Shown in pieces: positions 6,560 to 12,013 of a DNA stretch of 12,013 nt (positions are counted from its first letter, which is position 1; each line of letters starts with the position of its first letter). The stretch is from positions 1-12,013 of the forward strand of contig DATDMG010000292.1 in the NCBI GenBank assembly GCA_036518955.1. The letters are read 5' to 3'. Origin of the DNA: DATDMG01 sp036518955 (GTDB taxonomy: Bacteria > Actinomycetota > Actinomycetes > Actinomycetales > Kineosporiaceae). The notes below the pieces were generated by a model. It was not told where the DNA came from. It saw only the letters and a program-made list of their open reading frames with translations, and ran no database searches. A program made the translations under genes and the position numbers.

Positions 6560-6796
6560 TCAGCGGGCCGAGCTCGAGTACGGCAGGAGGGCCATCTCGC
6601 GTGCGTTCTTCACGGCCTTGGCAATCTCGCGCTGCTGCTGCACCGAGACCCCGGTGACACGCCGGGCGCGGATCTTGCCACGGTCGGAGATGAACTTGCG
6701 CAGGACGTTGACGTCCTTGTAGTCGACCCTCTCGACACCCGCGGCCTTCAGCGGGTTCTGCTTCTTCTTGGGCTTGCGAACCGGTGGCTTCGCCAT
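6560..6796 (-). CDS. rpsR: Small ribosomal subunit protein bS18, cysteine-free form
   Basis: A 78-residue protein with the bS18 core VDYKDVNVLRKFISDRGKI and RARRVTGVSVQQQREIAKAV, ending MALLPYSSSAR. It pairs with bS6 on the 16S platform. The start is ATG at 6796, because GGAGGAGGAG lies 7 bases upstream; an in-frame start at 6829 would add 11 residues over that site. No cysteine is present: where zinc-binding bS18 proteins have a CxxC after KPKKK, this one has QNPLKAAG. It is therefore the zinc-independent (C-minus) form, encoded in the main rpsF operon. The 87-base gap behind ssb holds two hairpins. Confidence 0.97.
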   Translation of the reverse strand: MAKPPVRKPKKKQNPLKAAGVERVDYKDVNVLRKFISDRGKIRARRVTGVSVQQQREIAKAVKNAREMALLPYSSSAR

Positions 6797-6819
6797 CGTG
6801 GTGCTCCTCCTCCGGGGAG

Positions 6820-6868
6820 CCCGGGCCACGCCCGGGATGGTCAGACCGGTGCCCTCGGGACTCCGGTC
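6820..6868 (-). other. Two hairpins between ssb and rpsR
   Basis: In the minus-strand transcript, GACCGG and CCGGTC (6868-6863 and 6849-6844) enclose an inner CCC-GA-GGG stem. Then CCCGGG-N5-CCCGGG (6836-6820) lies just ahead of the rpsR ribosome binding site. They could set the ratio of Ssb to bS18 by partial termination, RNA processing or masking of initiation. The pairings are visible in sequence; the function is inferred. Confidence 0.4.
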
Positions 6869-6883
6869 AAGGTTGGATCATGA

Positions 6884-7420
6884 TTAGAACGGGGGGTCCT
6901 CCGCGGCCGGGTACCCGCCGCCGGAGGGCGCCCCGCCGGACGAACCGGTCGCCCAGGGGTCGTCGGGCGGCTGGGAACCGCCGTAGCCCCCGCCGCCCCC
7001 GCCCCCGCCGCCGTAGCCGCCGCCCCCGCCGCCGAAACCGCCGCCACCACCACCACGGCTGGTCTTGACGACCTTCGCCGTCGCGTAGCGGAGGGAGGGG
7101 CCGACCTCATCGACCTCCATCTCGATCACGGTGCGCTTCTCGCCCTCCTTGGTCTCGTAGGACCGGCTGCGCAGCCGGCCGCTGACGAGCACCCGGGTGC
7201 CGCGCTGCAGCGACTCGGCAACATTCTCCGCCGCGTCGCGCCAGACCGAACACCTCATGAAGAGCGTCTCGCCGTCCTTCCACTCGTTCGACTGCCGATC
7301 GAACGTGCGTGGGGTCGAGGCGACCGTGAAGTTGGCGACCGCCGCCCCGGACGGCGTGAACCGCAGCTCAGGGTCGTTGGTCAGGTTGCCGATGATGGTG
7401 ATGGTGGTCTCGCCCGCCAT
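6884..7420 (-). CDS. ssb: Single-stranded DNA-binding protein
   Basis: A 178-residue protein. Residues 1-110 are the OB fold, with ITIIGNLTNDPELRFTPSG, VASTPRTFDR, WKDGETLFMRCSVWRDAAENV and GTRVLVSGRLRSRSYE. A glycine-rich disordered linker follows (about 124-148, nearly all G with F and Y). The C-terminal tip ends EDPPF, the acidic peptide that recruits replication and repair partners (IPF in E. coli). It coats single-stranded DNA as a tetramer during replication, recombination and repair. AGGGAG (7431-7426) is 5 bases before the ATG. It lies second in the rpsF operon, 55 bases after rpsF. The linker DNA is a run of CCG/CCC-like triplets on the plus strand, so length variation between strains is likely. 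Confidence 0.97.
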   Translation of the reverse strand: MAGETTITIIGNLTNDPELRFTPSGAAVANFTVASTPRTFDRQSNEWKDGETLFMRCSVWRDAAENVAESLQRGTRVLVSGRLRSRSYETKEGEKRTVIEMEVDEVGPSLRYATAKVVKTSRGGGGGGFGGGGGGYGGGGGGGGGYGGSQPPDDPWATGSSGGAPSGGGYPAAEDPPF

Positions 7421-7475
7421 CGCTTCTCCCTTTCGTCACCGGGTCGGACGCCGGCCCGGCGGTCCGTCGCTGGGG

Positions 7476-7766
7476 TCAGCGGGCGTCGGGCCGGATCAGC
7501 TTGGTACGCAGGATGACCTCGTTCAGGTTGAGCTGGCGGTCCAACTCCTTCGCGACGGCCGGCTCGGAGGTCAGGTCGACGACCGCGTAGATGCCCTCGG
7601 TCTTCTTCTTGATCTCGTAGGCCAGCTTGCGCCGGCCCCAGATGTTCACGTTCTCGATCGTGCCGCCCCCCTTGCGGACGACGGTGAGGAACTTGTCGAG
7701 CGACGGGGAGACGACGCGCTCCTCGAGATCCGGGTCGAGGATCACCATCAGTTCGTAGCGACGCAT
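7476..7766 (-). CDS. rpsF: Small ribosomal subunit protein bS6
   Basis: A 96-residue protein of normal bS6 length: MRRYELMVILDPDLEER at the N terminus, GGGTIENVNIWGRRKLAYEI in the middle (about 34-53) and a C terminus ending LNEVILRTKLIRPDAR. It binds 16S rRNA as a heterodimer with bS18, encoded two genes on. The start is ATG at 7766, because AGGAGG (7783-7778) is 11 bases upstream. An in-frame GTG at 7778-7776 overlaps that site and cannot use it. It is the first gene of rpsF-ssb-rpsR-rplI. In several bacteria the S6:S18 complex represses this operon by binding the leader; a hairpin is present here but I could not confirm the known S6:S18 motif. Confidence 0.97.
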   Translation of the reverse strand: MRRYELMVILDPDLEERVVSPSLDKFLTVVRKGGGTIENVNIWGRRKLAYEIKKKTEGIYAVVDLTSEPAVAKELDRQLNLNEVILRTKLIRPDAR

Positions 7767-7795
7767 GCGTGAACCCACCTCCTCTGGTCTTGGCG

Positions 7796-7814
7796 GTCAC
7801 GGTCTCTCCGTGAC
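7796..7814 (-). other. Leader hairpin before rpsF
   Basis: GTCACGG-N5-CCGTGAC forms a perfect 7-bp stem with a 5-base loop, 13 bases before the rpsF AGGAGG. Its position fits autoregulation of the operon by bS6:bS18, but the sequence was not matched to the known binding element. Confidence 0.4.
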
Positions 7815-7882
7815 AGGAGGGCTGGTGCGTCTGCCCCGGACGACCGTGGCCGGTGGCCGGGGCCGCGTTCGGGACGGGGACC

Positions 7883-7912
7883 ACAGTAGCCGTGAGAGGC
7901 TTCCGCACCGAA
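7883..7912 (-). promoter_or_regulatory. Candidate rpsF operon promoter
   Basis: On the minus strand TTCGGT (7912-7907) and TACTGT (7888-7883) are 18 bases apart. The -10 keeps the TAnnnT core; the -35 is poor. Transcription would start near 7876, giving a leader of about 110 bases. The large inverted repeat at 7914-7958 sits directly upstream. Confidence 0.3.
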
Positions 7913-7913
7913 A

Positions 7914-7958
7914 TCGTCGTCCACAGGGTGCGCGAGGGCAGGCAGCTGTGGACGACGA
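7914..7958. promoter_or_regulatory. 13-bp perfect inverted repeat with two DnaA-box-like sequences
   Basis: TCGTCGTCCACAG (7914-7926) and CTGTGGACGACGA (7946-7958) are exact reverse complements 19 bases apart. Each contains TCGTCCACA, one mismatch from the high-GC DnaA box TTGTCCACA. The repeat lies just upstream of the candidate rpsF promoter and 52 bases after the glycosyltransferase stop. It could be a regulatory site for rpsF-ssb, a terminator for the upstream operon (a long stem followed by only three Ts), or both. Confidence 0.5.
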
Positions 7959-7964
7959 CGACGG

Positions 7965-8004
7965 CGGCGGACCGACGGACCGGCGGACCGACGGACCGGC
8001 GGAC
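7965..8004. repeat. 16-bp tandem repeat, 2.5 copies
   Basis: CGGCGGACCGACGGAC occurs at 7965-7980 and 7981-7996, followed by the half unit CGGCGGAC (7997-8004). It is non-coding and lies 6 to 45 bases beyond the glycosyltransferase stop. It is probably a slippage product; no function is evident. Confidence 0.8.
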
Positions 8005-8009
8005 TCGCG

Positions 8010-9647
8010 CTACACCAGCCTGATCACCAGGGCGTCGCCGACACCCTCGAAACCGCCGCCCTGGGGGTCGTCGCTCCCGACGCCGCCGTCGGGCGGCACC
8101 CGGACCGGGTCGATCAGCGGATCGCGCATGGCCCGGACGGCCTGCGCCATCAGCCAGCCGACGCCGCAGTCCCGGGCCAGCAGGAGCACCAGGTAGAAGG
8201 TCGCCGGCAGACCCTTGTTCGCGTCGTACCCCGCGGCGATGTACAACCACACCCCGACGAAGTAGACGACCTCGGTCGTCGCCCAGACCAGGTGGTCGCG
8301 CCACCGCAGCCCGGCCAACCCGATCAGCGGCAACAGGATCAGCCCGGCCTGCACCGGGACCGACTTGACCACGAGCATCGACCCGGCGACCGCGAACAGC
8401 GCCAGGTGCGCCAGCCGCGGCCGGTCCACGACGGTCAGCCCGAGCACCACCGTGGTGAGGCCGACGAGCACGAGCATGACCACCACGCAGGTCGTCGTGG
8501 TCGCCGGGGACAGCCCCTTGCCCTTGTACCAGAACGGCTCCAGGATCGACCAGATCTTCAGCTGGTCCGGCTGACTCTGCCCGATCAAGCTGGGGATCAG
8601 CCACAGCGACCCGTACCCCGCCCCGGACGCCCGCCACGACCGCAGCGCCTCCGCCAGGCCGCCGGTGGTACCGGGCAGGAGCACCAGCCGGATCGCCAGC
8701 CAGGCCACCACCGCCGGCAGGGTGAAGGCGGCCAACGGCCGGACCCGTCCGGTCCGGATCGCCAGCACCAGGACGGCGACCAGCAGCACCGCGGTGAGTG
8801 GCCGGGTCGCCATCGCGGCCCCGAGCAGCGCGCCGCCGAGCACCGGACGGCGCCGGGACCAGGCGAGCAGAGACAGCGCTGTCAGCGCGACCGCGAGCAG
8901 GTCGTACGAGATCAGGCCTCCGGTGACCAGGACCGGGGCCAACGCCACGTGCGCGGCGTCCCAGGGGCGGCGACCCGCGGCGGCGACCACTGCGGCGACC
9001 GCGACGGCGAGCGCGGCCGCCAGCAACACCGCGGACGCGTCGAAGAACACCCGGGCCGGACCCGCACCCTGGCCGCCTCCGGTCAGCCTGGACACCGCCC
9101 ACATGGCCGCACCCGCCAACGGGGGCTGGCCCAGACCACCCTCCCCCACGGCCTGGACGAGGCTCGGCGCGTCCTGGCCGCCGAGCCCGGCGCTGCCGTA
9201 CAGCACCGGGATGTCGCTGTAGCAGGCGTGCCAGAACTGGTCGGGGGTGTTCCAGCCCTGGTTGTGGCAATGCGCCTTGGTGACCGCACCCAAGCCGAGG
9301 GTCACCGCTGAGAGCAGGGCGAGCACGACCGTGATCCACAGCAATCCACCGCCGGGGCCGAACCGGCGGCGATCGATGGCCATTCGCCGGCCGGCCGGCC
9401 CCCCGATGACCTGCGTCGCGGCGCGGACGATCGGGTCTGCCACACTCGGTCGGTCCACCAGGACGACGGCGTGAGCCGGCCGGCCGGGCCCAGGCCCGGC
9501 GGTGACGACGTCCGCGACGCCCGGCGAGGTGCCGGCGCCCCGCGTCATGGCGGCGCCGACGTGCCCGACATCACGTTCGGAGAGGCGGCCCGGTCCCTCC
9601 CCGGGGTCGGCACCGCCATCCCCCCGGTCCTCGTCGTCGCTGGCCAC
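8010..9647 (-). CDS. GT87-type membrane glycosyltransferase (DUF2029 family)
   Basis: A 545-residue multi-pass membrane protein. About 95 N-terminal residues are hydrophilic and rich in D, G, P and R. TM1 (about 99-122, GGGLLWITVVLALLSAVTLG) is followed by an extracytoplasmic loop with HCHNQGWNTPDQFWHACYSD and then IPVLYGSAGL. Further hydrophobic segments follow. The loop acidic residue in YSDIP occupies the place of the catalytic aspartate in GT-C enzymes. Family members use polyprenyl-phosphate sugars, typically mannose, on the outer face of the membrane; the acceptor here is unknown. The start is GTG at 9647, with GAGGGGAG 4 bases before it. A second GTG at 9668 overlaps the PBP stop and is an alternative. 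The gap to the PBP stop is 17 bases, so the two are probably co-transcribed, pointing to envelope assembly. Confidence 0.82.
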   Translation of the reverse strand: MASDDEDRGDGGADPGEGPGRLSERDVGHVGAAMTRGAGTSPGVADVVTAGPGPGRPAHAVVLVDRPSVADPIVRAATQVIGGPAGRRMAIDRRRFGPGGGLLWITVVLALLSAVTLGLGAVTKAHCHNQGWNTPDQFWHACYSDIPVLYGSAGLGGQDAPSLVQAVGEGGLGQPPLAGAAMWAVSRLTGGGQGAGPARVFFDASAVLLAAALAVAVAAVVAAAGRRPWDAAHVALAPVLVTGGLISYDLLAVALTALSLLAWSRRRPVLGGALLGAAMATRPLTAVLLVAVLVLAIRTGRVRPLAAFTLPAVVAWLAIRLVLLPGTTGGLAEALRSWRASGAGYGSLWLIPSLIGQSQPDQLKIWSILEPFWYKGKGLSPATTTTCVVVMLVLVGLTTVVLGLTVVDRPRLAHLALFAVAGSMLVVKSVPVQAGLILLPLIGLAGLRWRDHLVWATTEVVYFVGVWLYIAAGYDANKGLPATFYLVLLLARDCGVGWLMAQAVRAMRDPLIDPVRVPPDGGVGSDDPQGGGFEGVGDALVIRLV

Positions 9648-9664
9648 GGGGCTCCCCTCAGCCG

Positions 9665-12013
9665 TCACTGTCCAGGAGTCCCCGTCAGGGGCGTCCCGAT
9701 CCGACCTTGACCATTGCCTTGAGTGTCCCCCTGCGGGTTGCCCTGCGGGTCCCCCTGCGGGTTGCCCTGCGGGTTGCCCTGCGGGCCGGCGACGGCGGGA
9801 TTGTTCGGGATACCGGTGACCGAGCGTATGGGGTTGTTCGGATCCGTGGTCGTTGCGTTCGGATCGGTCGGGCTCACCATGGCACCGGTCGGCGCACCGT
9901 TCGTGGGCGACGCAGGGGTCTGCTGCTGCTGGAACAACTGGGCGGCCTCGTTGGGGACACCGACGCCCGCCTCGGCCGGGAAGTCCTGGACCGGCTGGCC
10001 CTTGAGCACGTTCTGCATGTACTCGGTCCACACCCGGACCGGGAAGTACCCGCCCTGCATGTTCTGGTTCTCGTACTTGCCCCAGCCCATGACGTCGTCC
10101 TGACCACCGGTCTTCCGGTCGATCCGGTACATCGCGACCGCGGTCACCACCTGCGGGGTGAACCCGACGAACCAGGCGGACTTCGTCCTGCGCGACGTCG
10201 TGACGCCGACCGTGCCGGTCTTGCCCGCAACGGGCCGGTCCATGTGGTCGCCCGCGTACGAGCCGGTCCCGCCCGGCCCGACCACCTGCCGTAACGCAGC
10301 GATCGCGTCCGCGCAGACCTGCTCCGTGAACGCCTTGTCCGGGGCATCCTTGTGCCGGTACACGACCGTGCCGTCGGCGCGAACGATCCTGTCGATGACG
10401 TACGGCTTGGCCCGGTATCCGTTGGCTGCCACCGTGCCGTAGGCGCTGGCCAGGTCGAGCACGGTGACGGCAGCGTTGCCCAGCGTGTTCGAGAGCTCGG
10501 CCCCGACGACGCTGGACTCCTCCGGATAGCTCTTCGGGATCCCGGCCCGCCAGGCGACGTCCTGCGTGTGCTTCGGCGTGACCTCCTCGTTGAGCTGGGC
10601 GAACACCGTGTTGACCGACCCCGCCAAGGCCGTCTTGAGGTCGAGCAACGGGTGACTCTTGCCGAACTCGTTGTCGAAGTTGAAGACCTTCGTGCCCTGC
10701 TTGTCCGCCTTCTTGTAGAGGTACGGGCTGTGCCCGTCGAAGCGACTGCTGAGGGCGATGCCGTCCTCGCCGGTCATCGACTTGCCCTCCAGGGCGGCGA
10801 GCAGCGAGAACAGCTTGAAGGTGGATCCGGCGGGGACGAGGTCCTCGGACGCGGCGCTGCGGGACCGGGTCTTCCCGTCACCGCCGTAGACCGCCCGCAC
10901 CGCTCCGGTCTTGGGGTCGAGGCTGACCAAGCCCACCTGGGTGCCGTCCGGCCAGTTCGGCGTACCGTCCTTCTTGGTGCGCGGCCCGAGCGTGTCCTTG
11001 ATCGACTTGACCGCTTGGCCGGTCTGGTCCTTGTCGATGGTGGTGTAGATGTTGAAGCCACCGGTGTCGATGTCCTGCTGGGAGAACCCGAGCGTGTTGA
11101 GCTCGGACCGGACGAGCGCGGTGAGGTACGGCGTCTGGTCGTCCAGGGTGGAACTGGTGGCCCGCTGGGTCTGCCGCGGCTGCGGCGTCGGCATGCCGGC
11201 ATACTTGCCCACCCGGTCGGCCTGGGTGATGTAGTTCAGCGCCACCATGCCGTCGAGGACCTGGTCATACCGGATCTTCAGCAGGTCGCGGCGCTCCTTC
11301 GTGATCGCCGGCGTATCGGTCGGCTTGTCGTCGTACTGGTTGGGACCGTCGATGATCGCGGCCAGGTACGCCGCCTCGGGCAGGGTGATCGTCGCCGTCG
11401 GGTGGTTCGGGTCGTACGTCGCGTACTTGCCGAAGTACGCCTTCGCGGCGGCCTGGATGCCGTAGGCGTTCCGGCCGAAGAAGATGGTGTTCAGGTAGTC
11501 CTGCAGCACGGTCCTCTTGTCCGTGCTGTTCGCGATCTTGATCGCGATGAAGAACTCCTTCAGCTTCCGGGTGACGGTCTGCTCGTTGGTGATCCTGGTG
11601 TTCTTCACGTACTGCTGGGTGATCGTGGAACCGCCCTGCAGCGGCTTGCCGAGCAGGTCGTTCCAGGCGGCGCGGAGGATGCCCAGCGGCGAGATGCCCT
11701 TGTTCTGGTAGAAGGTGCGGTCCTCGGCGGCGATGACGCTCTCCGGCACGTACGCGGGGAGCTTGCCGAGGTCGACGATCGTCCGGTTTCCCTCGTCGAC
11801 CGCGAACTTCGTGATCACGCCCTTGCCCCCGGCGTAGAGGACCGTCGTGGTCTGGGCGTGGGTGACCTCCTGGACGGGCGGCACCGGCGTCATCGCGTAG
11901 CCCACCAGCAGGCCGACGATCAGGGCGACCACCAGGGTCAGCGCCGTCCCGGTGAAGAGCTTCCACGAGGGCAGCCAGCGCAGCACGCCGGTGCGGCCCC
12001 ACCTCGGGTAGTC
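9665..12013 (-). CDS. Class A penicillin-binding protein, 5' end missing
   Basis: A bifunctional peptidoglycan synthase; 782 residues are visible, numbered here from the window edge. The TM anchor is about 20-41. The GT51 transglycosylase domain has catalytic E97 in AAEDRTFYQNKG, GGSTITQQYVKN (127-138), RKLKE and VLQDYLNTIFFG. The transpeptidase domain has STFK (397-400, acyl-serine S397), SVN (466-468) and KTGT (598-601), so all active-site motifs are intact. The tail from about 694 is rich in Q, P, N and G. The frame stays open through DYPRWGRTG to the window edge, and similar cytoplasmic N termini precede the anchor in actinobacterial homologues. An internal GTG at 11986 is therefore probably not the true start. 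It corresponds by synteny to mycobacterial PonA1 and is expected to build septal or polar wall. Confidence 0.95.
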   Translation of the reverse strand, partial: DYPRWGRTGVLRWLPSWKLFTGTALTLVVALIVGLLVGYAMTPVPPVQEVTHAQTTTVLYAGGKGVITKFAVDEGNRTIVDLGKLPAYVPESVIAAEDRTFYQNKGISPLGILRAAWNDLLGKPLQGGSTITQQYVKNTRITNEQTVTRKLKEFFIAIKIANSTDKRTVLQDYLNTIFFGRNAYGIQAAAKAYFGKYATYDPNHPTATITLPEAAYLAAIIDGPNQYDDKPTDTPAITKERRDLLKIRYDQVLDGMVALNYITQADRVGKYAGMPTPQPRQTQRATSSTLDDQTPYLTALVRSELNTLGFSQQDIDTGGFNIYTTIDKDQTGQAVKSIKDTLGPRTKKDGTPNWPDGTQVGLVSLDPKTGAVRAVYGGDGKTRSRSAASEDLVPAGSTFKLFSLLAALEGKSMTGEDGIALSSRFDGHSPYLYKKADKQGTKVFNFDNEFGKSHPLLDLKTALAGSVNTVFAQLNEEVTPKHTQDVAWRAGIPKSYPEESSVVGAELSNTLGNAAVTVLDLASAYGTVAANGYRAKPYVIDRIVRADGTVVYRHKDAPDKAFTEQVCADAIAALRQVVGPGGTGSYAGDHMDRPVAGKTGTVGVTTSRRTKSAWFVGFTPQVVTAVAMYRIDRKTGGQDDVMGWGKYENQNMQGGYFPVRVWTEYMQNVLKGQPVQDFPAEAGVGVPNEAAQLFQQQQTPASPTNGAPTGAMVSPTDPNATTTDPNNPIRSVTGIPNNPAVAGPQGNPQGNPQGDPQGNPQGDTQGNGQGRIGTPLTGTPGQ
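9729..9788. repeat. 12-bp tandem repeat coding the PQGN tail of the PBP
   Basis: Five units of CCCTGCGGGTTG, with small changes in units 2 and 5, run head to tail at 9729-9788. On the minus strand they encode repeating N/D-P-Q-G. The repeat keeps the reading frame, so copy number can vary without disrupting the enzyme. Confidence 0.9.

Noticed and set aside
7381..9339. 652-codon minus-strand frame across rpsF, ssb and the glycosyltransferase
   Set aside because: It runs in the wrong frame through three recognisable genes and shows Arg/Gly/Pro-rich shadow composition.
9729..9788. CRISPR-like array
   Set aside because: Units are 12 bp with no spacers and lie inside a coding frame.
11984..11986. 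GTG at 11986 as the true PBP start
   Set aside because: The frame continues to the window edge with DYPRWGRTG, which resembles conserved N termini of actinobacterial PBPs, so the start is probably outside the window.

Overview
The window is a high-GC (estimated by eye near 70%) actinobacterial chromosome segment. The main evidence is the conserved order class A PBP, GT87 membrane glycosyltransferase, rpsF, ssb, rpsR, rplI, dnaB, which matches the ponA1 to dnaB neighbourhood of mycobacteria and its counterparts in other actinobacteria. Frequent GTG starts, strong purine-rich ribosome binding sites and a Gly-rich Ssb linker agree. The order within Actinomycetota cannot be fixed from the window. 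The cysteine-free bS18 resembles forms I recall from Micrococcales-like groups, but that is only a hint.

Layout. (1) Positions 1-837, minus strand: the 5' end of a probable pxpB and a complete pxpA, part of a 5-oxoprolinase operon running off the left edge. (2) 992-2652, plus strand: a Gfo/Idh/MocA oxidoreductase, then a MarR-family regulator behind an AT-richer, palindrome-bearing leader. (3) 2848-4212, minus strand: dnaB, intein-free. (4) 4213-4700: a 488-base gene-free region between divergent dnaB and the MATE gene, holding a cluster of DnaA-box-like motifs and, nearer the MATE gene, a promoter with an overlapping palindrome. (5) 4701-6035, plus strand: a MATE-family transporter, ending in a strong hairpin shared with the convergent ribosomal operon. 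(6) 6100-7766, minus strand: rpsF-ssb-rpsR-rplI, preceded by a 13-bp perfect inverted repeat that carries two DnaA-box-like sequences. (7) 8010-12013, minus strand: a class A penicillin-binding protein open at the right edge and a GT87-type glycosyltransferase, closely spaced and probably co-transcribed.

How they work together. The right half combines cell-envelope synthesis (PBP and a lipid-linked-sugar glycosyltransferase) with translation and replication genes (bS6, Ssb, bS18, bL9, DnaB). The left half is ordinary accessory metabolism. I see no mobile element, CRISPR array, tRNA or rRNA gene, toxin system or defence island.

The gene content is mostly conserved. The part most worth following is non-coding: DnaA-box-like sequences appear in front of both replication-related operons (dnaB and rpsF-ssb), which suggests coordinated control or DnaA titration. 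This is a hypothesis from motif matches by eye, not a demonstrated system.
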